64,000 bases of DNA from the NCBI GenBank assembly GCA_009763385.1, contig CM019822.1, forward strand, positions 8,278,127 through 8,342,126. Direction: 5' to 3'. Shown piece after piece: positions 21,411 through 31,674 of this stretch (position 1 is its first letter; every line of letters begins with the position of its first letter). A program made the position numbers and the translations under genes. The stretch is from Coix lacryma-jobi var. lacryma-jobi. Lineage: Eukaryota; Streptophyta; Magnoliopsida; Poales; Poaceae. The notes below the pieces were generated by a model, which ran no database searches, was not told the DNA's origin, and worked only from the letters and a program-made list of their open reading frames with translations.

Positions 21411-21660
21411 ACTCCCTCCATATTAAAAAAGATGACATTTTGGACAAGGTTTGAGTCAAATATTGGGAATATAAATCATAAATAACTTTTAAATTATTGA
21501 GTTTAGAGATGTAAAAATCATATAAATAATTTTGTCTTGAAAAGTACTATACATATACCACTTTCCAATAAATATATTTAAAGAAACAAGTGGTCAAAGT
21601 GATGTTTTGGACACCGTGTCGCTGTCTGAAACGTCAAGTTTTACAATATGAAGGGAGTAT
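21411..21660. mobile_element. Stowaway-like MITE
   Basis: Ends ACTCCCTCCATATTAAAAAA and ...TTACAATATGAAGGGAGTAT are inverted. The interior carries a TGACATTTTGGACAAGG block and its inverted partner GATGTTTTGGACACCG near the other end. Confidence 0.65.
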
Positions 21661-21715
21661 ACTATAGGGCAATTGTCATTCTTGCAGTATGCACATTGAT
21701 ACTTAATATGATACG

Positions 21716-22151
21716 AAAAAGTCTACATGACCCCTTCATATATTGTACCAGTCTACTTCACCCCAACCTTTGAAACGGTCTAAATAACTCCCTTACCTTT
21801 CTAAAATCGGTCAAATAACCCCTACGGTTTTGGACAGTGGTATTGCTATAGTACTAGACAGGTTTATCTTTTTCTTATTTATTTATTTCGGCTGAATCTT
21901 TCAAAATAACTTTATGTTTTTACTAAGATTTTTTAAAGATTCAGCCAAAATAAATAAAAAAGATAAAGATAAACCCACCTGTTATTGTAGCAAACCCGGT
22001 CCGTTACTGTAGCAAAACAACTGTCTAAAACCGCCTAGGGGTTATTTGACCGGTTTTGAAAATGTGAGAGAGACTATTTAGACCGTTTGAAAAAAATTGA
22101 AGGGTAAAGTAGACCGATTATAATAGGTGAGGGGTTACGTAGACTTTTTAA
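21716..22151. mobile_element. Long inverted-repeat (foldback) element
   Basis: The left arm (AAAAAGTCTACATGACCCCT...) and the right arm (...AGGGGTTACGTAGACTTTTT) are complementary over nearly their whole ~200-bp length, including CGGTCTAAATA, GGTCAAATAACCCC, GGGTTTATCTTT and GGCTGAATCTTT blocks. The 436-bp element would fold into one hairpin with a tiny loop. No target duplication identified; family unknown. Confidence 0.75.
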
Positions 22152-22880
22152 TACCAATGACGCTACAATTGCAAGTAGCAACAGCTACAGCAGTGTCATC
22201 GCCCATGACATGAGACACGAGAGTGGCAGCAGCTCCCAATGCCCCATTTTTTTACGTTGCTTTTGCGCTTTTGCATTGACCGTTTGCAGAAAAGAATGGA
22301 CAAGCTAGTAAAGACGAGAAGCAGTACTGCACTGTACTGTACTAGCACTGCACTGAAAAAAGATAAGAGGTCACAGCCAACTTAAACTTGTCTCTAATCT
22401 CATGTGTTTACTACACGCAAAAAAAGAAGAAGTCGTATCAGGTTACGGATACTCATACATGTCAGTGTTAAGTACTGGATCGTTGGCTGCCTAGCTTTCT
22501 TGACTCCCTTTAGGGAGCTCATTTCTGTTCCAGGTCAGTTTGATCTCGCTTTTGGACCATGCTTTATCGATCAAAATCCTGCAAACTCTGCATGCCTGTA
22601 TTTCTCGATGCAAGATACATACATACATCGGGAGACGTTTGCTGGACTGGATGCATGGTAAGCAACTTTAGTTCTTCGGGATTTACAAAAATTTAGGATG
22701 GTTCATCAGGCGAGGCAATCAATGGTAGTTTTTTGGTACAGTACAGGATGCTTTCCACAGAGAAGTTCAGAATACAATGAAGTGAGGAGAGTTGGGGCGC
22801 CGGGCATTCATAAAAGTTATTAGACCCTCTGTTTCCTTGGTTATTTCCTTTGTATTCATACACAACAAAGTTTGGAGTTA

Positions 22881-23120
22881 GGCCATGTTTAGTTTCCTCA
22901 ACTTCCCCCAAATATTTCTAGATTCTCTGTCACATCAATCTTTAGCTGCATGCATGGAGCATTAAATGTAGGTAAAAAAATAACTAATTGTACTTTTAGT
23001 ATATACGTATCGAGACGAATCTTTTAAGCCTAGTTCGTCCATGTTTGGACAAAGTTTGTCAAATAACAACGAAAGTGCTACAGTGCGTTTTCCAAATACT
23101 TCTCGGAACTAAACAAGCCG
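22881..23120. mobile_element. Tourist-like MITE
   Basis: Ends GGCCATGTTTAGTTTCC and (reversed) CGGCTTGTTTAGTTCCG; flanked by TTA on both sides (22878-22880, 23121-23123). Shares the interior TAACTAATTGTACTTTTAG and GAGACGAATCTTT with the copy at 26154. Confidence 0.8.
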
Positions 23121-23126
23121 TTAGCC

Positions 23127-23147
23127 ATATATATATATATATATATA
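23127..23147. repeat. (AT)n microsatellite
   Basis: About ten AT units next to the Tourist-like MITE. Confidence 0.9.
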
Positions 23148-23344
23148 GATCAGCCATCAATAGATTTCAAAGCAATCATGGTCTGGTGGTACTGGAGACC
23201 ACGTATACTGTCTCTATGATCCGAGCAATCTCTCACGCGCTGCCACTACCACTGCCACTGTCACTGCTACTGCTGTGCACGTACTAGTCCTTTGGCCATT
23301 ATTGGTGATTCGTGGAGGCAAACCCCACACGTTGGTGTAACAAG

Positions 23345-23440
23345 TACTCCCTCCGTTCCTTTTTATCTGTCGTCCGGAAAACATGTCTCTGAGGGAAACA
23401 CGGATTTGTAGGGACAGTTATTCAGGGACGGAGTGAGTAC
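23345..23440. mobile_element. Short Stowaway-like MITE
   Basis: TACTCCCTCCGTTCCTTTTT at the left and GGGACGGAGTGAGTA at the right are inverted; only 96 bp, with TCCGG in the middle. Confidence 0.6.
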
Positions 23441-23507
23441 ATGAATGCATGGGGCTATGATAAGCTCCGCGCGCTGTTGCTGTTGTACAAAAGGTCGCAG
23501 TAACCTA

Positions 23508-23740
23508 CCCTCCGTCCCATTAAAAATATTATTTTAGATTTTTAGATTTCTCGTTTGATTATTTATCTTATTCAAATTTTTTTATACAAATATTATTTAT
23601 TTTTTATAATTTATTTTATCACTAGAGATATTTTAATAATGATTTATTTATTTTATTATTTATATAAAAAATTAAATAAGACCGAACGGTCAAATGAGAG
23701 GTTGGAAAGTTAAAAACGTCACTCGCAAAGTAACGGAGGG
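23508..23740. mobile_element. Stowaway-like MITE
   Basis: ACCCTCCGTCCCATTAAAAA opens and CAAAGTAACGGAGGG closes it; very AT-rich interior. Confidence 0.6.
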
Positions 23741-24168
23741 ATATGGCAGACACCGGGCAAGCTTATCCTGCACCAGCAGTGAAAACTGAAAAGAGAGAGA
23801 GACAAAGGAAGAGGAAAAAAAATATTTTGGGCCTCCTCCAAAGATTTTTCATGAAAGGATGATAAAGCTACCACACCTACCAGTGCTGCCGCTGTCCCCG
23901 TCTGCTGCGGCACAAGGAAGGATACGACCAAAAAATCAACAGGCACGTACTACTGTAGTCCACTACAGTAGCAAGTACTCCGTAGTCGTACTACGTGGTA
24001 GTACAGTGCGCTAGTAGTAATTGTAGCAACCTTTTCTTTTTACCCCTTCCCAAAAAAAATTACCACGTCCTCAGCGCGCAGTAAATTTTTACTACTGAAA
24101 AATATTTTAATATTTCATGAAAATTAGTGCTACCAGACAATAGTAGAATGATTATGCTTGTCAAATAC

Positions 24169-24427
24169 TCACTCCGTCCTAAAAAAAAAAAAGTCATTCT
24201 CTCTTTCCAAAAAATCAGTAGACTTTAACTTTAACTAAATATATATAATAAAATATTAATATTTATGATGCATAATTAGTATTATTAGATAGAATTTTTA
24301 ATATACTTTTATAATAAATTTATTTGGAGATAAAAATATTACACAGATCTTGTATAAACTCAGTCAAAGTGAAAAAAGTTTGACCAACACGTATCACATA
24401 GTGACACTATTTCTGGAATAGAGTAGT
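24169..24427. mobile_element. Stowaway-like MITE
   Basis: CTCACTCCGTCCTAAAAAAA opens; the right end GACACTATTTCTGGAATAGAG is a degraded partner. Its interior (TTAGTATTATTAGATAGA) resembles that of the copy at 18341. Confidence 0.5.
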
Positions 24428-24619
24428 ACATTATTACCAGTGACGAATCTAGGCAAAAACCTCCCCAGGTTATCGGGGTTATCTCTGTTACGTGATATAA
24501 ATTTTCTTCAGTTCTAGCAGTAATTTACTAAAAAATTTACAAATTTCAACGAAATCGGCGGACTCTAGTGAACATCCTAGATTCGCCCCTGACTTATTAT
24601 GACCATGTGCATACATAGT

Positions 24620-25770
24620 TGTCGGTGTTTCAACCCCGGGGGTATGACACTAACTAGTAATATGATCGCGTGCTCCCTTCCTGGATGATGATTCAAGATG
24701 ACACGAGGGTTTATCCTGGTTCGGGCAAAGAAGGCCCTACGTCCAGCGGGGGAGAAGGTTCTGGTATTACTTGCATCTAAGTGCTTGTACAGGGGCAATA
24801 CAAGCTCAACGAGCGTGGACGAGAGTCTGAACTCGTGTGTGTCGTGTGGACCCGTTGCGTGAAGGGCTCTCGTGTCCTCTTTTATAGAACAAAAGGAGGC
24901 CAGGGTTACACAGGAGTGACATGTACAACGCCCAATACGGCGAAGGGTTGGAATTCTGTCTTGTCGAGGTCACTAGAGCCGGCGTGGGGGTTGCTGTTGA
25001 GGCGTCCTTGAAGCGTGGCTTCCGTCCCGGGCGCGGACGTGGAGGCCGTGCAGCGTCCATCCAGGCACGTACAGAACGTGGCAGGGTCCCTCTGGGTCTT
25101 GGGGTACCTGTATTCCAATAGCATGAAAGCAGTCAGGGCTCGAGGGGCGCAGGGCCGGCCTCGAGGTGGTGCCTACGGGGGGCTCGAGCCCCCGCAGGTA
25201 TGGGCAAGTTCCGGAAAACCCGGCCGTACAGCGGGAATCCAGGTCTCGAGATGTGGCTCGAGTGTGCTACAGTGCAGGGTATGGCCTAACAGTGCTGTAC
25301 TTGTGCCTTTTTATCTATGCTTGTGGTGAAAACGAGGTTTGACTCTGGCCCCGGTTCACTGTGGCATACGTCGTGTACCAGAGGATGTGACCGGAGTAGG
25401 TGGACGCATTAAATGCACAGTATGGGGCTGTTATCCGATGTCTGGCGCTGCTCGAGGGAGGTATGATGTGTCTCGAGGGATAGGTTACCGTGTTAGAGAG
25501 GCTCGAGGTCCCCACGCGAGGTCTCGAGGAACGGTGTGCGGCTGTAGTGGGCTCGAGGCCTATGTGCCGGGGCTCGAGAGGTAGGCTACCATGAGGCGGT
25601 CGGTAAGGCTTTGGCGGGCCCGGGCTTCCTGGCGGTGGGTCGGCGTTGTAGGCCTCGAGGGGTTGGTTTTTTAGGGGTTAGACTAGTTAGGTCTCTTATT
25701 AATTGGTGATCTAGGTTTAACTTATTTGTTTTGCGTTGATTGTGGGTACCTCTTTTGTGGTCCCCCGACA
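24620..25770 (+). mobile_element. Gypsy-like solo LTR (1,151 bp)
   Basis: Starts TGTCGGTGTTTCAACCCCGG, ends GTGGTCCCCCGACA, flanked by ATAGT at 24615-24619 and 25771-25775, a perfect 5-bp target duplication. It has no internal domain. Rich in CTCGAG sites (eight or more between 25140 and 25660). Related to the LTR at 13920-18120 over its first ~200 bases. Confidence 0.92.
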
Positions 25771-25826
25771 ATAGTACTGTTGTGTTCCAAATTATTTGAC
25801 GTTTTTAATGAATATAGTACTATTTT

Positions 25827-26056
25827 GACTAACTTACTTCCTTCGTCTCAAAATAAATATAATTTTAGGACTAGATATGGTTATCAATACACCACTAAAA
25901 TTACCAAAATATGTCTATAAAGGTATAATTATTACGCTTTGAAAATGAAAAGTACAAAAAGACGAATAGTTTTCTTGTCTTATATATAGAATTGCATTTA
26001 TTTTGGGACAAATTTCAAACTCCAGAATTACATTATTTTAGGACGGAGGGAGTAGT
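25827..26056. mobile_element. Stowaway-like MITE
   Basis: CTTCCTTCGTCTCAAAATAA at the left and TTATTTTAGGACGGAGGGAG at the right form a good inverted repeat; TATAATTTTAGGACTAG follows the left end. Confidence 0.7.
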
Positions 26057-26153
26057 GTATATCTAATAAGTGTACAGTAAAACTTATATATCTAGACAAG
26101 TCAAATCGTCTCATAATTTAGAACAGATAGAGTATTAGCCCCTTTATTTCTAA

Positions 26154-26383
26154 GGCCTTGTTTAGTTTCCCCCCAATTTTATAAAATTGACAAGATTCCC
26201 CATCACATCAATCTTTAAATATATGCAAGAAAAATTAAATGTAGGTAAAAAAATAACTAATTGTACTTTTAGAATGTACATGTCGAGACGAATCTTTGGA
26301 GTCTACGTAGTTCATATTTGGACAAAGTTTGCCAAATAACAACAAAAACGCTAAAGTAAAAAATTTTGCAACTAAATAGAGCC
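26154..26383. mobile_element. Tourist-like MITE
   Basis: Starts GGCCTTGTTTAGTTTCC, ends AACTAAATAGAGCC, flanked by TAA on both sides (26151-26153, 26384-26386). Same family as 22881-23120. Confidence 0.8.
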
Positions 26384-27280
26384 TAAACACATTGTATATG
26401 TATGTGCAGTGCAGCTACTCATGACTAATGTTTACAGTGTACTCTCTTAGTCCCAAAATATTTAACCATATAGGATTTAAATTTTATCCCTAAATAATTG
26501 TTATTATCACCTCCTAGTCGTATCTAATACATCTTTCTCTTCTCTAAGTACACCTTTCTCTTTTCTTAATACTCCTATCTCTATTTCTTGATAGGTATTT
26601 TGGTCTTTTGGTCTTGACGTTGGTTTTCGTGGGAGATTCTAAAACGTCGCCTGGAGGGGGGGTACATGCTTTCATCTATATAAGAAAATTATGGAGTGTA
26701 GACATATCTCACGATTGAATTGGGTTTATTCATCCAGGGTAGACGGAGCTTTAGTGTAGGTCAACATGATGGTCCATTGGTCCCTCTGCACTAGGTGATT
26801 CACCATTAGTGTTGTGCCTTATGAGCTTGTTTTACTTGAAAGTACGTAATCACAATTCATTTCTCTCCATGCATCAATTAGTCCAAGCTCTGCCACTTTT
26901 ATATTCAAAGTCTGTGCCCTTGATGCATGCTATGGCAACATTCTCCGATGACGATGGAAAGGAAGTAGATAGAGCAATCAAACATAACGAATCACGAGAA
27001 AGGTCCGAGCAGTGACAAGAGCCCCGGCAACCGCAACTTTTGGCCCTTTGCTCTTTTGTTGCTATCCCTTTTCTTTACTTGTTTACTGGTTCTTTTCCAT
27101 TGACTGGTTTGTTGCGTTGCGTTGCAGTGCAGTGCTTGCTTCTTCTCTCCTCCTGATGAAAAAAAAAAAAAGGGAAAGGCAAATAATAAGTAGATCGATC
27201 AAAGGACGACCTCCTCACATTTCTTCTATCAACCCAATTTGACACAGCTTTTGGTGCTCCGCCAAAAGGGCCGGGCCTCC

Positions 27281-27288
27281 TATTTAAG
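27281..27288 (+). promoter_or_regulatory. TATA box of the XRI1-like gene
   Basis: TATTTAAG, 74 bases before the first in-frame ATG and 122 before the preferred one. Position suits a plant core promoter. Confidence 0.55.
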
Positions 27289-27402
27289 AGGGCTAGAGGC
27301 GGACACGCCGATCTCCCAGCAGCCACAGCCAGCCAGCAAAGCACCACGCCATCCATGACAAGCCATCTCACCTGGCCCCGGCTACACTGCCAACAACACG
27401 CC

Positions 27403-29907
27403 ATGGCCCTAGACACCTGCTCCTACGACTGTTGCGTGTTGCCTCCGCTGGATTGCTTGGACTGGGACTGGAGCTGCGACTCGGACCTGCTTCACACTCA
27501 TCACACTACTCTCGGTCTCGGAGGAGCTGGAGCTGGCGGAGCTGCAGCTGCAGCTGCATCCGGAGACGCCGTCGTCGTGCAAGCAGAGCCGGCCTTCTTC
27601 CCGGCGACGCGTAAGTGCTCCCCTCAGCTGAGAGACACGCATGCATACATGGCAATGGCATGCTCCTCTCGCTACTTGCTAGGGCATAGACATAGTAGAG
27701 AGATGAGTAGCGGAGTACTGAGCTGAAGTATGTAGCCGGCCGGCTTCCGGCGTTGTGCTGCCTGCAGCAGGTGTGCAGTCGCCGGCGTCGTCGGAGGCGT
27801 CCAGTGGCTACCTGCACGACGCCGTCGCTCACTGGAGCGACCGTCCCAGCAAGCGGCAGCGGATGGCGGCGGCGACGACGCCTCCGCCTCGGCGTCCCGC
27901 GACGGCCGTCAGCGAGGACCTTCACTGCCTTCTTGCGGTAAGTCTTAGTTGTAATAAAAAAGAAAAGAAAGATGCAATGCAATGCAAGTCCATCTTCTGG
28001 TATGGTACTCTGGCCACTGTCGATATGATATCGGTTCACCAAAAGAAGCGAAAAGCTGTAGCCTCTCGCCGTCTCTGCTTGGCAGAGTGGCCTTGTCATC
28101 TTCTTCTTTTCTAATTTCTAACCTGTAGCGTCGCCGCTTACTTGTCCGGTTGTTCTCGGCTTGCAGGGCTTCTGGGATTCTAGCGCGGACGCCGAGGAAG
28201 GAGGAGCAGCAGATTTCCGCCATGATTTGAACACCACCACGACGACGCCGGAGACGGAGATACGCTGCAGTTTTGTCTCAGGTGAGCCGTTCGACACGTC
28301 CTTTTCAATACTATACAGTACGCGGCTACGTAAACACTACTGTTGGCTACGTACGTACTGGCTCCTCCTACTCCGTGTTAAATTAGCCATTGTCTGTTAG
28401 TACGCCGATACTGCAAGCAGAGCAGAGAGGAAGCAGACAATGGTAGCAGTACTAGGCAACAACAGCTACAGACAAAACAGTGGTTACTAGTGGTACTTGT
28501 TCTCGCCAGTTCTGATGCTGCTGACCGACTGGTAGATAGCCCATTAGCCCACTGGATTCACTGGGCTGCCTCCTGCTGCGGAGCACTCTGCTCCTAGATT
28601 AATTGCTGCGTAGCGAAGGCCGAAGGTGTTTGGCAGCAATAGTTCTGATGCCTCCATACAAACAGTTTAACATGAAACTTAAAGCTCTGATTACTTAAAG
28701 CTCGGACGTGCAGGGGAGGACGGGGCAGGTGCATCGCGCAGGGAGGAGGAGGAGGAGCAGAGGGGGCCCGGCGCGCAGGTGCAGCTGCCAGCGGCAGCAG
28801 CGCAGTGGGGAGAGGAGGAGGAGGAGGAGGAGGAGGCAAAGGCGACCCCGGCCACCGTGCGAGCCGCTGCCCCCCTGCAGCAGCACCAGCTGCTGCTGCA
28901 AAAGGCAGCCGCGGCCGCGCGTCGTCGCCCCGGTCGCTTGCGGCCCGTCGTCGACTTGTGCGACCGCGAGCACTACCCCTCCCGTGCGGGTGCGGCTGCG
29001 GCCGCGGCTGCCACGACGGCGCCCGCCTCTGCCTGCCCCTCGTTGTTGTCAGCAGGTGGGTTGGGTAGATAGATGACCGGTGAGGAACCATTAATCGCCC
29101 GCGCATGTGTGCGTGCACTGCTGGGCCTGGGACGCTGCTGACAGCCACTGGTGGCCACTGGCCAGCAGTACAGACTACAGTTGGCCAGTTGCAGTCGCAG
29201 GAACATGGACATGGCAATATCTTGAACGTTAGCTGCTCATGTCTGCGCACGCTTCGGTCTCTACCGTTTGGCGTTCACTTCTGCTAAAGCTTATGGAAGT
29301 CTGTGACTAGTTACTGAATCAATTTCTAGAGTTGTCTTAAGTCAAACTTTTTGAACTTTGACCGAATTTCTAGAAAAAACTATCAAGATTGATGGTACCA
29401 AAGTTATATCATTAGATGTATCATAGAATATATTTTCATAATATGTCTATTTTATATCATAGAAGATAGATGATATTATTCTTTTCTATAAAGTTAGTCA
29501 AAGTTTAAAAAATTTGACCGGCACGGATTCTAGGAATTGCTTCTTTCAAGGACAGAGGGAGTATTTTCTTTCTTGGTTATAAGTTGGTTATTAAAATGCA
29601 TGCGTTGGAATATGTTTCAGGGGAGGTGGAGGAGGACAAGGAGAAGAGAGGCGTCGGAGTGCTGTACCCGTTTGCAGTCGTCAAGCCGCTGGGGTTAGAC
29701 GACGGCCGCATGACGACGCTCAACGACGTCAACCAGAGAATCCTCAAGAGACCGTCCAGACCGGTTCGGCACCCCGTTGGCCCGTTCGCGTGCGGCCCCG
29801 CCGTGTCGCCTCACGGCCTGGGCCTGTCCGGCAAGGCAGTCGTAAGCCTAACCAAGATCAGAACCGGAGGAAACGGCACCATAACCATCATCAGAACAAG
29901 AGGCTGA
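27403..29907 (+). CDS. XRI1: XRI1-like protein (five exons, about 373 aa)
   Basis: XRI1 of Arabidopsis is an X-ray-induced nuclear protein needed for meiosis and normal pollen. Inferred exons: 27403-27610, 27768-27937, 28167-28281, 28714-29055 and 29621-29907; every junction is GT-AG and phase is kept (1,122 nt). The C-terminus carries the family signature: GVLYPFAVVKPLGLD, TLNDVNQRI, then LSGKAVVSLTKIRT and GTITIIRTRG at the end. The N-terminus has a Trp/Asp-rich WDWSCDSD block, exon 2 a basic SKRQR segment, and exon 3 a DLHCLLAGFWDS motif. Exon 4 is low-complexity: a run of eight Glu (encoded by GAG) and poly-Ala tracts; it is the least certain exon, supported by phase and splice sites only. 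An in-frame ATG at 27355 would add 16 residues. Exon 2 has a CAGCAG tandem acceptor (start 27768 or 27771). Confidence 0.87.
29310..29566. mobile_element. Stowaway-like MITE in the last intron of XRI1
   Basis: The right end (GGACAGAGGGAGTA) is typical; the left end is eroded (CAATTTCTAGAGTTGTC). Interior contains GTCAAACTTTTTGAACTTTGACC and its inverted partner. It lies between exons 4 and 5 and does not touch splice sites. Confidence 0.55.
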
Positions 29908-31674
29908 TATGGATGTCATCAACCGTTTCCTTTCAATTTTTTTTCTTTGTCCTTTTTAGGTTGATTAGTAGCTACGGATGTATATACACCCTCGGGTTTT
30001 CAATGCAGGCCTGCCTTCTCTATCTAGTTTAATAACAGGCTAAAACCCCACTGAATTTAAATTGAACGTACATAAGCTGCAGCCTAGGAATTTTAGGTAA
30101 CTTGTTTAATGGATGTCCAACACTCCAACCTGAACTTCAACAGTTTGCACCGCAGCACCGTGGTTTCACGAGGATGCCAGCGTCTCCGAGCTTGGTGTCT
30201 CATGCACTCAACAGTCAACCCCATCGTGTCAGGAACCAAATTTGCAGGAACCGTATTCCCATAAGCCATACTACATTACCATTTGGTGCTCATCACATTA
30301 CCAAGGGCAACAGGCAACATAGTATGAGAGAGATTGACCGTAACCAGCCCTGTGATGAATATTGACCTATGACGGACACAGACATGTCCATATCATTGTA
30401 GATATGTACTCCCTCCGTTCCAAATTTTACAAGGTGTTTGACTTTTTATCCTTAAATTTGTCCACTTGTTTTATTCAAAAAAATTATGCAAAAGAGGTGA
30501 AATTTAAGTTATTCTTGAATTTTTTTTATTAATAATAAACAAAGCCATAACAAAAGACGTGATATTTTATATAAAATTTGAATAAGACAAGTGGTCAAAC
30601 TTGGTATCAAAAAGTCAAATGTCTTGTAATTTGGGATGGATTGAGTACATCAAGCAGCACTTTATCCAGCTAGCACACATGAGCAGAGGTGGACAGATCT
30701 CCAACAGCTCATGAAATGAACAGCCAATACACCGATGCAGTAGCACAGGCAACACAGCTAGCAATAATAATACCCGTCCTCAGAGAAAAAAAAATAATAT
30801 TACTTTTTTCTGAAAAAGACCCTATCAATTACTTACTGACACAGTTGATATTTGAATCTATTTTTAATAAATATATTTGAACATACAAATGTTGCACGTA
30901 TTTTCTATAAATCGATTCAAACTTTCAACACGAAAACCAACTGCGACAGTAATTGGGGAGAAGTGCCAACACATGCTCCCAGCCAGTATGGCAGGCAAGT
31001 CCGTAACTCTGAGGATCTTGCAAAAACAAACCGCAGTAAATGTGTCTCCTTTCTACCTTCAACAAAACACCAGGTGAAGCTACACATTCGAAGCCATTTG
31101 TGTGGACAATCAAAGCACACTGCAGAATCCCCTAACCTGCTTCACCAGAAAAACCATGAGAAAAACAACGTAGAACAAAAAAACTAGAAAAAACATGCTT
31201 GCTTTAGATAGCATTTACCATGAATGCTTGCCGGGCAGCCGTTGTTTTACTGATAATTAAACAAAAATATATGCTGCTTCTGATGTTTCAGTTTTGTTAC
31301 AGCTTCCATACACTCATTGTGGCATGGTTTCCTCACGGGAATTTGCAATGGGCCTTTTTAACATTGATCTTATCATGCAGTTGAAGGGCCACTGAAGGCC
31401 CTTATATACCAATAATGGATCAAATGAGATACCGAGAGTGGCAGCCGTCATATTTGGCAAGGTTGTCAATCCAAAGGCATACCCATTCTACTTTCCATCC
31501 ATCTTATTTGATGATAGAAAGTTCCTGAGTGACCGGACTTCAGAGTTCGATGGTTACAGGCCACAAAACAGCAATGCATTACCAATCATTCCTCAAACTT
31601 TGGAAACTTATAACTGCAGAGCAAGTCATGCGAAGCAGATTTGGGATCTTCATACAAACCAGATTAATACAGAA
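29908..31674. other. Region between XRI1-like and NRDE2 stop codons
   Basis: The two genes are convergent, so this stretch must contain both 3' UTRs. It also holds a Stowaway-like MITE (30404-30645) and an unrecognised 87-codon ORF at 30102-30365. Nothing else is supported. Confidence 0.6.
30404..30645. mobile_element. Stowaway-like MITE
   Basis: TACTCCCTCCGTTCCAAATTT and ...TAATTTGGGATGGATTGAGTA are inverted repeats. Both ends carry ACAAG/CTTGT and GTTTGACTTTTT/AAAAAGTCAAAT blocks next to the termini. Confidence 0.7.

Noticed and set aside
28594..29250. 218-aa antisense ORF over XRI1 exon 4
   Set aside because: Mirror of the GAG/GCN-rich exon; the sense exon has fitting splice sites and phase.
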